From Agriotes lineatus (taxonomy: Eukaryota; Arthropoda; Insecta; Coleoptera; Elateridae), in assembly GCA_940337035.1 (NCBI GenBank), contig CALNHX010003609.1, positions 1 to 64,000 on the forward strand: a DNA stretch of 64,000 bases, written 5' to 3'. The notes under the pieces were generated by a model. It was not told the origin of the DNA. It did not search any database and was given only the letters and a program-made list of their open reading frames with translations. Numbering within the stretch: position 1 is the stretch's first letter; each line of letters begins with the position of its first letter. This document shows, one piece after another, positions 1 through 11,975 of the stretch. Both the position numbers and the translations under genes were made by a program.

Positions 1-1342
1 AACATTTAACAAAAGGATCTATTGCTCTTTAAACACGTAAAGAAAATCGTTAATACAATGAAATTTACAGTAATGGATGCATCTTAACTGTTAAAATGAT
101 AAGCGCCGACAAATGGGGTCGCATATAAAAATCCCCCGCTTACTGCGTACTGACAGAGCGTGTTGGGGGTTGAACAAAAGAAATAGGCCTAGGCCTACAA
201 CTTTAATTGAATTGCAGGGAAAAATACCCACAGGTTGGTCCTAATCAAGTGCCAGATCGAACGCATAAATACTATACCGGTCACTTAATGCCGCCACTAG
301 TAAATAAAGTTTCAGCAGAATACGGACACAAACATGGCAGGCACGGGGTCTGTATTTAACTCGCATTTGTTTAATTAGCGCGGAAAGCTTCAGGGCTCCG
401 AATGTGCCCGAAAGTGTTTTAAATTAATGGGGCATGGTCTAGAAAGATAATATTCTCATCGAAATAGGCATATAAAGTTAAACAAGCCTTAGTAAAAACT
501 TACGAAGTTGCTCGCACGAGAATTTAAATTTTAATTCTTGAATTTCATTCTCAAATTCTCATATAACTGAAATTAGATATATGTATAAGAGGCGCTAGCT
601 ATTCTCTTTCTACCACAGGAATGAAACTGAGACCCATAATTTGACAACAAAAAGTTTGTAGGGGCCACCCCGTAGGGTCGGAAAGAGGAAATTTAGAAAC
701 TGTAACACGCAGTCGCAGACAAGAATATCGATTTTTGACGTCGCAGAACCTTGCGCTTCCCCACTCTGTATCTTTTTGCTTGTAGAGGTTAAGTGCGTCG
801 CTTTGCTAGTTTACAATAGGTATTACCTATATCTTGTTTAAATATTTGTTAAATCTCATGTCTATCGCTTTGATTCAGCTCCTGAATTTATATTCTTAGT
901 TTGTTTACAACGACATAGCCAAATAAACATCTATAGTTAATTTTGTAATATTGCGTCATCTACCCATTTAACTAAAATACCTAATTTTTTTCAGTTATGG
1001 ATATCCTTTGCATTGGGATAATGGTCAGCATGAAAAAAATATTCCTGCGTTCCTGGCTGCAACAATTGGTACTGTGCAGGTCAAAATGTCTTAAACATTT
1101 TCTTAAATTCCTGTACCGTGTTCTTTAGCTTCCGAAGCATTAGCAGTAATCGTTAGGTACTCCTTCAAATGTGGTAGAAGCTAATACAGGTTTACGTTCA
1201 TGCTATGATCAGCCTCTGACATCTTTAAGTGTATGTACATATTTTGAAGTATTAGTTAATTTGTTTCCTTTATAAAATAATGAAATAACAAGCAACTGTA
1301 GTAATTTTCATTAATAATATAACAAGGGCGAGACATACTTAC
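1..1342. other. intergenic, no gene recognised
   Basis: AT-rich sequence. I see no open frame with a recognisable domain, no splice-bounded exon and no clear repeat end. It may hold decayed mobile DNA. Confidence 0.4.
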
Positions 1343-1437
1343 CGATAATTTTGCACACGCCAAGGGTCGAGTGCTGGTTGCAATGAAAACTGTTCCGAGG
1401 GAAGTTTTCTAAGGGCAACCAGCACGGCAAAATTATA
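1343..1437. repeat. imperfect hairpin of about 95 nt
   Basis: The outer arms ATAATTTTGC / GCAAAATTAT and inner arms GTGCTGGTTGC / GCAACCAGCAC enclose a third small stem, GAAAACT / AGTTTTC. The 5' side has an unpaired bulge of about 16 nt. It could be a tiny MITE or a transcribed hairpin; nothing in the sequence decides which. Confidence 0.55.
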
Positions 1438-3018
1438 TGTGTATTGCCCGCGTTTATATTTTGAAGATGATATAAGTCATGTCACAGTTGTATGTAATAA
1501 TCAGCGTTAGATTATTTATCAAAACTATTCAGGATTATTTATATGCATTTCTTTCTGTTACCGATTTTCAACCTACTTTGGAGAATAACTTCAAGCAGTT
1601 CTACAAATCATCAATAGGTTTTGGAAAAAACTGCCCTGATAATGCCCGCATCTGCGACAATTTGATATTAAGTAAGTGCACTAGTTCCTCAATCTTTAAA
1701 TTTGTTAAGGAGAAGAATAAGCCGAATACCTCCATTACCCAAGCACATCGGAAGAAAATAGCTGCGAAGTAGCTTGTTATTTATTCATTATGTTTATAGA
1801 TAATACGTATATTTTATTTATTTCGATCTTGTTTTATAAGCATATATATTTTCTATTCTAGAATTTAATATTTGTTGTATTGTATATTATTTCTGCTGAA
1901 TGTATTTACTACATTAATAGAGTTTTTTTACTAGTGCTGTCCTTAAATAATTGTTATATTTACATTAAAAGTTGTACTGCTGTAATTTGTATTTAAGAAA
2001 TAATTTGTAAATTTTAATTGCTATTGCCTAATTCAGCATTAGCAATTAAAGTTTATGAATTATTTTTTAAATAAAATGTTAGTCACAAAATATTTTTTAC
2101 ATTAATGAGATTGGAGGGTTGCCTATACGCACTATTTAAATTTCGCGCTCGCGCCATTTCAAACTCCCACTCATTTTGTAATTGGGCCACCGCGTCGCCA
2201 GGGTGCAGCTGTGTGAAAAAATGGTGGCGTGTTGCCAACTTTTTACATGGGAGATTCGCTTCTATTAGGTAGGTTGACACGAATTTTAGAGAAATTTGAG
2301 TCAGAGTGGTTTTCGATATGAGGGAATTTCAATACTTCGTACACTTCGTGTCGAAGTAATTATTATTTACTAGTAACTAGATACATTCGGCAACACTGCA
2401 CATCTGTGAGCACCTAGAATAAATACGCACCTGGGATTGTTTATTATTCTTACATTCTCGCAGCGTTACCAACCGTACGGAAATTTCCGTACAATTACGG
2501 AATTTAATGAGTTTGTACGGTATACGGATCTAAACCCAATTCCGTACGCTAAAATACGGAATTTTTGCCGAATATTAATATGCTCTTTTATCTTGACAAA
2601 AACATTTGGTGTCATTGAAAGTTTGAATTCAAATTTCAAAGATTTAATTCAAATATAGGGATTTTCATTCAGAAGTAAGAATTTTTCCTCTTAGTAATAA
2701 TGTATTGGCAGTGGCCATAGCATCTGCGCTGTTTAGGTTCAGTTTATTTTTCTATGGTTTAGGTTAGATTCAAACGTTAAGCGTAGGTTAGTGGTAGAAT
2801 GTGCAAATAATTTCGAAGTACAGTTACGGACACCTCAAAGTGCACGGTTTTTTGTTACTATGGTTATTTTTGCGATTTTTCGGCTTATTAAATGAGGGTT
2901 TCTCCAGTGGCGTTGCTTGTGATTGTAAGAATAGGTATTACTTTTTTAATGTTTGTATTTTAGCAGTTTCACAAGTAAACAAACTATACATATAATAATA
3001 TGTATTTAATAAATATGT
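1438..3018. other. AT-rich region, no gene recognised
   Basis: An open frame of 97 codons lies at 1479-1772 (+) and one of 65 codons at 2083-2280 (-). Neither has a domain I recognise nor a convincing splice context. Around 2457-2580 the motif TACGGAATTT recurs. CGTTACCAACC at about 2463 resembles the reverse complement of GGTTGGCAACG at about 4337, so these may be remote ends of one element. Confidence 0.35.
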
Positions 3019-3019
3019 A

Positions 3020-3934
3020 TCAGTATTCAATTGATACTACGCTTTGCAGTTTGCTTCGCATAGAGTTGACCAATGTTTCCATATTGTATCCTTCTCTCAG
3101 TTCCTTCCAAGCATTTATTATTCTTTCCCATAATTCATCGGCGTTGTTTGGTGCAAACTCCCTGGTATAAATTTTTTTAGTTAAATACCCCCAAACATTT
3201 TCGATAGGATTCAAGTCCGGACTTTTTGCAGGCCATGGTAATAAATTGATATTATTCTCATCAAACCATCAATGAACAATCCCTGCTGCATGCACAGTTA
3301 TCCTGTGAAAATAATGTTATCAATTATGTTAACATAAACAAAATTAATTAATTAAATAATATCTTGCCCGTTGAAAAGTAAATTGATTAGGAAAGACCTC
3401 CTCTTACAGATGGCAGCATCACATTTTGCAAAATATTGCAATAGTTTTCAGCATTCAGTCGACCATTAATTCTATAGCATGCCCCAGATCCGTGACCATT
3501 GATCCATCCCCATACGTTTACAGAGAATCGTCCACTACTTAAGGGTTGAACATAATATTGCTCCTCAAATCTTGAATTTTGTGGTCTATACACCCTTAAT
3601 CGTCAATTGGTAAATGATTGAAATACCTTTTCATCTGAGCAAACAGTCCTGTTCCAAAAATCGTCGATTTCATTCAAATAGTCGGTTGCAAACTGTATTC
3701 TTCGTTCTTTGTTCTCTGGGGTTAAAAAAACTTTTCTTGCAGAAGTCTCTACTGCCAACGATTTTTAATTTTGAAAATGCAGCTTTTGCTCACATGCAAA
3801 TCTGCTGCGACTCGACTCAGCGACCAGTTCTCTTCCAGTTTTGTAATAGCTCCCATTTCTCTGCTTCTGACAAATATCTGGGAATTTTTCGAGTTTTCAG
3901 GTCTATGACAGTTGATGACAAACGTAAACGTCAA
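3020..3934 (-). pseudogene. Tc1-like (IS630/Tc1/mariner) transposase relic
   Basis: On the minus strand the pieces lie in transposase order but in different frames. An N-terminal helix-turn-helix piece is at 3934-3749, with a stretch like VAADLHVSKSCIFKIKNRW. A middle part around 3650-3390 has SDEKVF, which resembles the first catalytic Asp context of Tc1 DDE enzymes, followed by WGWINGHG and a NAENY segment. A C-terminal part at about 3240-3020 has SPDLNPIENVWGYL, the hallmark end of Tc1-like transposases. Stops and frame changes between the pieces show that it is dead. Terminal inverted repeats were not securely found. It lies just upstream of the zinc-finger pseudogene and has no visible link to it. 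Confidence 0.8.
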
Positions 3935-4516
3935 AACTCGACGTCTATGATTAGAATATCGTATTACACGCTACAAATCTGCCGTGCACTTTGAGTTGGC
4001 CGTAACGGTACAATATCTTGTGTGGGAGTGCAATAAGATGTCAAATTCTGAAAACTCTGCCACTGTCAACAGCGATGCTTCTTGTACACCAAAGAAGAAA
4101 ATAAAGCTAGTAAACAGACGGCAAAAAGTTAGGAAGTCCTGGTTGCATTTACAGGAATATAATGTAATCAAAGCGAATAAAGATTATTTTCTAATGGTTT
4201 TTTTTATTGCGTAGATACATTGAATTTATCATTATATATTTTTAAAAAATTATAAATTAAAAGAATTCCTAGTACTGAATTTATTTTTAAAATACGGATT
4301 TTTGGCACCGATTGAACGGAGAAAGATTTTTAAAAGGTTGGCAACGTTGCGTTCTCGTTGGTGGAATCGATACAGTGTATGTTCTAGAGCTAGACATTTT
4401 TAGTATTAATATTTATAGTTTTTTAGGAAACATGAACATATAAGATATTTTGTGTAATATGTATTTTCGTTAATTCTATACTGCATAACCTAAAATGTCC
4501 CTTTCTTTTTTTGCAG
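3935..4516. other. non-coding stretch with a 58-codon frame; ends in a splice acceptor
   Basis: A plus-strand frame at 4038-4214 begins MSNSENSATV and has a basic patch KKKIKLVNRRQK. I do not recognise it; it could be the start of a lost transposase. The stretch ends at a polypyrimidine tract and AG at 4515-4516, the acceptor of the zinc-finger exon. Confidence 0.35.
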
Positions 4517-5903
4517 AAATTAGAAGATTTACTTAAAAAAAAACAACCATTTAATTCTAAAATAACAATGAGCACAATCTACGAATTTGTTGATAGCAGT
4601 TTCATTAATAGAGCTGGTAGTACTTATAACCCACCAAGTAAGGACGGAAATGATGGTCCCAACCGTCATTTCAAGCAAGAACTCATGAAAGATGTTTACA
4701 ATGACAGTATTGTGTCGGTGTCACTGGCTAATAGTAAGCAAGAAAAGTTGGATGTAAAAGAGGAATTAACAATGGGTTTTGCTGCGATTGAATGCGTCAC
4801 TAACCCATCACATTCTTATGGTTTTTGGGAATTTCGAGGAAACTGTAAAGATAATTTTGTAAATAGTATGAACACACATGTAGAGGAAAAGCAATATGCC
4901 CTTCCTGCTTGTGAATATACAACAGAGCAGAAAAATCATGGAATTGATCATCTGAAAATTCACACGGACGAAAAACTTTATTCCTGTCCTAGTTGTGAAC
5001 ATAAGACGATACGAAAAAGTAACTTAGTTTAACATGTGAGAATTCATACGGGAGAGAAACCTTACTCATGTTCTCTTTGCGAATATAAAGCGGCACACAA
5101 AAGTCATGTAATGGATCATTTAAAAACACACAGGAGAAAAGCCTTACTCTTGTTCTGTTTGTAACTATAAGGCAGCAAGAGCGAGTACTTTAGTCAACCA
5201 CATGAGAATTCACACGGGAAATAAACCATACACCTGTGATATTTGTGAATATAAGGCAGCTCAGAAAGGCAATTTAGTCGAACATAAGAAGGTTCACACA
5301 GGAGAAAAACCTTATAGCTATATTGTTTGCGACTATAAGACTGCAAATAAAAGCCATTTAGGCATTCATATGAAGATTCACACAGGAATAAAACCGTACT
5401 GTTGTTCACTTTGCAATTATAGAGCAGCGCAAAAAAGCCATTTAATCGTTCATATGAAAAATCATACAGGAGAGAAACCTTTTGGCTGTTCCATTTGTGA
5501 ATATAAAGCAGCACGAGAATTTACTTTAGTCAAACATATGAAGACTCACACCGGAGATAAACCATTTTCTTGTGATGTATGTGAATATAAAGCGACACAG
5601 AAAAGTTACTTAGTTGATCACATTAAGACTCATGCAGAAGAAAAGCCTTACAGATGCTCAGTTTGTAAATTTAAAACAACAAAGAATAGCTATTTAGTTG
5701 ATCATATGAAAATTCACACGGGAGAAAAACCTTATTCTTGTTCCTTTTGCGAATATAAAGCTGTAAAGAAAGGTAATTTAAATAATCATATGAAGGTACA
5801 TACCAAAGAAAAACCGTTTGCTTGTTTAATTTGTGAATATAAATCAGCACATAAAAGTACTTTAGTGTGTCACATGAAGAAACATGCACAAACAGTTATC
5901 TAG
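4517..5903 (+). pseudogene. C2H2 zinc-finger gene, 3' exon, disrupted
   Basis: The last exon of a C2H2 zinc-finger protein starts after a TTTTTTTGCAG acceptor; the first ATG in the exon is at 4568. An acidic, fingerless N-terminal part of about 100 residues is followed by about 12 finger units of 28 residues, typical form CxxCEYKAxxKSxLVxHMKxHTGEKP. Two lesions break the frame. A TAA at 5030-5032 replaces a codon that is usually CAA or GAA in the KSNLV-x-H position. A net 2-base deletion near 5131 sits in the TH-TGEKP linker. The frame reopens at 5202 and runs through eight finger units to 5903. The first finger (YALPACEY) and the one at about 5315 (YSYIVC) have also lost their first zinc-binding Cys. 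The family binds DNA in the nucleus. The intact paralogue lies at 24086-25485. A sequencing error could explain one lesion but not both plus the lost ligands. Confidence 0.8.
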
Positions 5904-7657
5904 CTTGCATAAATATAGGTCTTGCATTATCATTTATATCATTATATAAGTTTCCAATTTCATTTCTTACAGCCAGTGTTTTTATTTTAAACATATGTAA
6001 ATTATAGATCTAGCAAAATGCAGTTCATTTTTATATACTGTGTGTCTATAGTGCACTGATTTACTGCCCACAGCAATTCTGGTTGCCTAACTTACACGTA
6101 AATGAAAGAATATGATTTCAAAATGAGCACAGAATTAATGGTTTGTTTATTGCAAGAGAGAGTCAGTATTTTACACTAATAAATGCACGTGCTATGATTG
6201 GCAGTAACTATAATTTAATTGTGAAAGGTTAGCATTAAGATAAGGCAGAATCAAAAGGGTTAGGTTTAACGTTTTATTCATAATTGATGTTTGGAATGGC
6301 AAGCGCACCTTAATTTATGTAGCTGGCAGATTTAATTTGGTTAAGTCAATACAATAATGTTAATTTAACATGGTACAGCGATGGTTTGTGAAGTTACAGA
6401 AATCATATGAGCGTTAGTATTAAAAATTATATCACCAATAAACGGTCAGACAGCTGACGGGTAAAGAAACGGTGTAAAGCAGTACAAGGAAGCAAAGATT
6501 GCAAAGAAAGATAAGGCAACCTATAATATGACACAGACAATAGTGAAGTGCTAATTATAAACATGTGAAACAGTGCATTTAAAATTAATTGTGTAAAAGC
6601 AGAGTAGAGTGTTACGATTGACAATTCCAAAACAAAGACAGTTTAGTTCTTAAGTAAAAACATATCAAAACTTATTTCATAAAACAATTGTAAATCTAGG
6701 TTGCTAGGAAACGAGACATTCAATTGTGATTAATAACTAAAGAAGCTTGTAAAATTGGTGCTGGGTGCAAAATGCAGGTTTTGGCGTCCCTACGGCAATG
6801 AAACAAAACCAGGTTAGCCGTAAATTTCATCAGATTATTTGCATTGTATCTTACCTGATGTGAATTTTGCCATTTAGGTATTTGAATTCAATTACGCTAT
6901 TTTCTTACACCAACAGATCATCTTTGTGTACAGTAAATTTTAAGGTTAAAGCTGTCAGATACAAATTCAAGCATTTGCCATACATGTTAATAAGCCCTAC
7001 TCAAAAGTAATTGTAATACTGAGTGTTGAACCTACCCCTTTGACTAGAGTTTTTCTCATGCTAGACCGGAGCTTTAATTTATTGATTACAAATTAATAAA
7101 ATAGAAAGAGCAATAAACTACTTATTTTGCAAATATTAATAAATTACATCATTTTAATATGCCCTGAGATTGACACAATATTGAATTCTTTTATTAAAAC
7201 TATTTAATTTGTAAATTGTGGTGATTTGCCCTAATTATTTATTTATATTTTTACTAAAGCCTTTATAGTTCAGGGCATCATTACAATAGATATATCGAAA
7301 TACTTTGTATGATACTAAGTTAAAATACTAAGCGATTATAATTAGAATTTTTGTTATACTGGAAATATTGTTGAAAAAGATAAATATTGATTAAAGATGA
7401 CAGTATATTCGAACAGAGTAGTTTATTCAAAGAAAGTTAAATTGGTACAAGCCATAAACATTAATTTTCAGAGTATTTTTAACTCTTTAGTATTGGCTGT
7501 TGTTATCGCAAGTGTGGTATAAATAGACACAAGAACACAATAGTGTGTTTGATTTCAACTTCCAAATGCTAGGAAAAGTCTAAACTTTAAAATATTAATA
7601 CATATACCACATTACCTAATAACACTTTTGATCAACACATTAAAAATGGTGAACAAA
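5904..7657. other. 3' flank of the zinc-finger pseudogene; segment shared with 29.3-30.4 kb
   Basis: No coding frame is seen. From about 6235 to 6860 short blocks recur in the same order at 29340-30400. Examples are GAAGTGCTAAT..TGTGAA.CAGTG, GGTTGCTA..GA.AC...CAATTGT and TTGCATTGT..TTACCTGA.GTGAATTT. This suggests that the flank was duplicated with the gene. ACAAAACCAG/GTTAG at about 6812 is a possible splice donor of a leader exon for the next zinc-finger gene, but this is inference. Confidence 0.45.
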
Positions 7658-8275
7658 TACAGGGTCTGACAAATGCAGAGTGGAAGGTATTTCTAAAACT
7701 ATAAGAGGTACGTACATATCGCTTATATAAAAGTTGTAGGTACGAAGGTTACTAAAATAGTTTCGATCATACAGGGTGTCTCAAAAAAGTATGGCAACTC
7801 AAACTTACTTCTATTTTTTTTAACCGAATGTCCTAAATTTAAGCAGCTTAAAAGTTTTGAATTGAAATACTGATCATTTTAATATGGAGTTGTATGAATC
7901 TAACTTCAACTGTTTTGGAGATATTAACGATTTTGCTGAATTTTAGACGGCTGCTGTAAGTAACAAAAAACGCCTAAAGTTCGGAATTTTTTTGCGTAAA
8001 AACGTTAATATCTCCAAAATAGTTGACGTTAGAACCATACAACTTTATATCAAAATGATTAACATTTCAATTAAAAACTTTTAAGCTACCTAAATATCCT
8101 TTCCATTTAAGAAAAGGAAGTTTGATTTGCCACATTTTTTGGGACACCCTGTATAATCAACTATTTTAGTAATGTGAACCGCCTTCGTAGCTACAACTTT
8201 TGTGTGAGCAATATTTATGTAACTCTCATATTTTTAGAAATATCTTCCACCCCCGCATCGTTGCCGGACCCTGTA
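7658..8275. repeat. foldback MITE, outer member of a nested pair
   Basis: The ends are TACAGGGTC and GACCCTGTA. The arms pair over about 100 bp: GTAGGTACGAAGGTTACTAAAATAG on the left pairs with CTATTTTAGTAA..CCTTCGTAGCTAC on the right. A TA target duplication would fit a Tc1/mariner-type MITE. A second foldback element occupies its centre. Confidence 0.75.
7770..8153. repeat. foldback MITE, inner member, 384 bp
   Basis: The ends are TACAGGGTGTC and GACACCCTGTA. The arms are complementary with mismatches, for example TTAATATCTCCAAAA on the right against TTTTGGAGATATTAA on the left. It is inserted at the symmetry centre of the outer foldback. Confidence 0.8.
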
Positions 8276-10410
8276 TATAAAGTGATTGAACACCAAAATT
8301 TGAAATTATAACTATGCTCAATAATTGAAAATCCTTAATAAGATTTTAAAATGGTTTGGTAGTTACATATTATAGTTATAGCACACGAACATCGTTATAC
8401 TTCTTGTTAGTATTAACATCCTTCTAGATCTTGGCATAACAATCACCGCATTTAATACATTCTGAAGGATTTCCTTTTTTTCGCAGTTGGTATACAAATG
8501 GTTTGATTTACATCTGACAGATTTCGGTTGAAAGCGACAGCAACTTTTTTTAACCATAGCGCTGATACTATGGCATTGTGAAATGCTGTTCGAGTTAGCC
8601 TAGGTACTACTATTAGGATAAAGTAGAACATTTTATTAACTTTGAAAATATCTCACAATTTTTAAATCAACTGCTACTATTGGAAAGAGCGATCTGTCTT
8701 TACGCTAGAGCCTTATTATTATCAAGTAAGGATTTGGCTTTGGTTCTCGAATAATTTAACATTTTATTTTGTCGGAAAAGAGTGTTTTGCAAGGGCTCTG
8801 TGGACTGTGTAACGGGCCTGATTCGTCCCACCAGATATTTTCAATATGTAAACCCGCTAGCATAAAGCTGATCTGTAACTTTTATGTTGTACTAATTTGG
8901 TTAAAGAAGAATTCTATTTGAAACCGGAACTACCTGCATTCCTGCACTTCCCAACGGTGCAGTGAGAAAGTGCGCCAATCATGGCCAGAGGTTAAAATAG
9001 ACCGGAAGAACACCGTTTCGTGATGCTTTGTGGGAGCTAAAAAATTAATGATTGTATTGCACTGGGTGACCGCCGAAAGTAGCTGCTAACGCTTGGTTTT
9101 TGGGTGCGACATCCGAGCCCAGGAAGTACAGCACACCCTTGTGGAGCATCTCCGAAGCCCATATAGCTTTCAGCTGTAAGTTGCTACAGCAAATTCAAGG
9201 AGAAATCATCCGCCTTCCGTACCGAACTTGGTAGGTGCAAATATAACGGCGAAGACCACGACGCCATTAAGGGGTCACACCTACGGTCTCGCTGGAAGCA
9301 AACAATGATAGAAACGCCTCGCTTCAGTTTGGCAATCAGCAAAGGGGCTGCACAAATGCCGCGCTTCAACTGTCATATCATGGCTTTTGTTTCAAGTTAT
9401 CGGCCTGATTAATGGAGAATTCGCTTTTATATATCCGGTCACGTAAATAAAATAGTAGAACTTTCTTTGATTTTGTGGAGTATTGGTTGTATATTGATCT
9501 GCGGTTGATTTTTTCTTTTGCTTCGATTTTATTGGACTGTTAGACAAGGTTAAAATCTTTATTAATAAATGAGTATGAACTTGTATTTATAGCTCGTTAA
9601 TATGCCAGCATAGAAGTTCTTATGTAGGTACTCAAAATTCCGACACATGGCGCGGGTATGTCTAGTGGCTTTCCAAGCGCAAATTACAAGGGCACCGATT
9701 TTCGAAAATCGCCACCGAAATTTCCTACCTCCAAATTGCGCAGTCTGGAAATGATGTTGCCAAAAGCACATCAAATTTCAATTCAAAGCTTACGCTTCTC
9801 AAAACACGCACAGGCGTTCGAGATCGTTGAATCTGCGGTGAGTTGTGCGAAAAACAACTCACTGTTCGATTTCTTAAAAGATCATTTTCCGAAAAATGAA
9901 CGGAAAAAAGCTTTGAAACGCGAAATAAACGAACGCTAAACAGTTCAGTCAGCAACACCCAACCCCATTACTCATAATACGAGCGCGGAAACACGAAATA
10001 CATCGCAACAAACAAGGCAAAGAAACTCAACCAACCCACACAAGACTTTAAGAATACTTTTGATAAAACGAAGAGGAAACTGTTGGCGGATTTTAAAACC
10101 GTCATAAAAGTAATTATATTAACTATATTGTATGATGGTAAAAGTACATTAGACATCTATTCCCAAAATATCAAGTGAGACACAAAAAGTAATGGCACAA
10201 GGACAGATTCCAGAGAAATGTTGATAAATTCAGAGTAGTAACAAAAAATTTATTCCTGCGGAAGAACCTGAAAAACTAAAATAACTCTTTGGTACGACAT
10301 ATTATAGAAAATAATTTCAATGAGAACTGAAAAAACGATCTAAAAGAAATAAAAGAATCTCTATCACCTTTGCGCCGCCCATAGCAACATAATTTACAAA
10401 AGACATAAAT
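8276..10410. other. region without recognised genes
   Basis: The stretch at 8760-9400 is less AT-rich than its surroundings. An unrecognised 93-codon frame lies at 9658-9939 (+). No domain, splice signal or repeat end could be supported. Confidence 0.35.
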
Positions 10411-10803
10411 AATGAGCACTGAAGACGATCGAGTTGTTAACGAGAACTTCAGCGAATATTCATATTTGAGACACACCATAAAATTTAGAAGGTACAACCA
10501 AACAGCTGAACTTCCAAGACGAATCAAATTGGGATGAACCGCGTTTTGGCAAGCTATCGCACGTTCTAAAAAGTAACATTCCGAATTGTTTAAAAAGTCT
10601 TTAATACGTGAATGCTACCAGTTTTGACATATGGAATCCAGAGAATAACCTTGACCAATCAGAGCTTAAAGCTTCCAGTAATCGTATCAATCTATGCGAT
10701 CGGTCAAAAACCCAGATATTCGAAATGGTTGGGCAAGGTAGGACAGCATAGAAGGGAAGAAAATGGGGATACAAGAGGGCTGATGATGATGATGATGATG
10801 AGG
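10411..10803 (+). pseudogene. RTE-type LINE reverse transcriptase 3' relic with (TGA)n tail
   Basis: In shifting frames the plus strand reads YLRHTIKF, NQTAELPRRIKLG, FGKLSHVLKSNIPNCLKSL and then LPVLTYGIQ. In this order they match the thumb and C-terminal region of RTE-type LINE proteins, where the family pattern runs from YLGH through RRI.L.W.AFGKL to VLPV.TYG. At least two frameshifts and a TGA stop interrupt it. It ends in a TGATGATGATGATGATG run at 10781-10802, like the short-repeat tails of RTE elements. Only the 3' end is present, as is usual for a 5'-truncated LINE copy. Confidence 0.7.
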
Positions 10804-11686
10804 CATCTATTAATTTTTTAAAATAAGAATCATTTATAAACAGATGTTAGGAATTTAAGCTCATATTAGGCGCGTTAGAAGAGGTAGAAGGGGTAACATT
10901 TCGTCAGCCTCTCTGCGCGGAGCTATTCAGTCTTGTACTCGCCATGTTTGCTTGTGGTGCGTTAATTTTTCCGAAAAATAGCAGTTCGTTGAAGCTTTGC
11001 CGTGCTGTTGTCGGATCTAATGGCCTTCACAAAACGCAGGCTACCACTTTTAGGAAATTTCCATTACATTTTCGTCCTGAATCATTGTCCGGGTTTAAAA
11101 AAAGTATTAACGCCCCCATGCGGGGTTGCTAGTTTTCCATCGCGTTCCAGTCCGGGTGGCAGATAGCGAGTACTACTGAGAAAATTGTTACAGTATCAAA
11201 CTGTTTTAGTGACATTTGAGGGTACGGTAGCGCCACTTGCTTTATCATGTCCGGGAAATGCCAACACTTGCCTTGGAATTCTCGAAAACAGGCCAATAGC
11301 CACGGCTTAATACGCTCAGGGAGATTGGCGTGGTTCTAGAAACGGTATACCATAGGGCAAGCTTGACGAAATATACAGGGTGTTACAAAATAATAGGGCG
11401 CCACGGGATTCAGATTTTGGGTCCCACATTTGACAAAACCCCGAAAACCAAACGGGGTAGAATATGTGTGCAGTCTTGCGACTCCCCAGCACTGCGACGA
11501 TGAAGCGCCCTGACCTACTTTTGACGATTACAACTTCTTCCAGGCTCCACCTCACATCGATTTTACACTGCGGACCACTCAGCCTGAAAATATGCATGCA
11601 ACAGGAGCGAGTAAAACACAAGACAACATAACAAACCGATATATTGGTCTAACGTACACATATGGTCCAAAAGTACACCAACACAT
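10804..11686. other. region without recognised genes
   Basis: Mixed-composition sequence with several short frames and no recognisable product. ACAGGGTGTTACAAAATAATAGGGCGCC at 11376-11403 resembles a MITE terminus, but I found no partner. Confidence 0.3.
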
Positions 11687-11975
11687 ATAATTATTGACGT
11701 TTGTTAGCGTACACAATACAAGGAATGAGTATTACTATTACATCGGCCCCAAAATGGGGTTACTAGCATTAATTTAGTGCGTGAAATATGACAGCGGAAC
11801 ACAGAATATAATTGTTGACGTTAGTTAGCGCACAAAATGCAAGGGATGAATATTTCTATTACATCGGGCCTAAAATGGGGTCACTAGCATTAATTTAGTG
11901 CGTGAAACATGATAGCGGTACACAGACTATAATTATTGACGTTAGCGCACAAAATTCAAGGGATGAGTATTAAAT
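11687..11975. repeat. tandem repeat, about 2.4 copies of a 122-bp unit
   Basis: Each unit starts ATAATTATTGACGTTAG, passes AAGGGATGA.TATT, ATTACATCGG..C..AAAATGGGGT and ACTAGCATTAATTTAGTGCG, and ends with GATAGCGG.ACACAG. Starts are near 11687, 11807 and 11929; the third copy is partial. Confidence 0.75.

Noticed and set aside
1479..1772. 97-codon frame as a gene
   Set aside because: No domain, no clear acceptor and AT-rich context; chance length is plausible.
5671..5889. Minus-strand frames across the zinc fingers
   Set aside because: Repetitive antisense shadow of the finger units.
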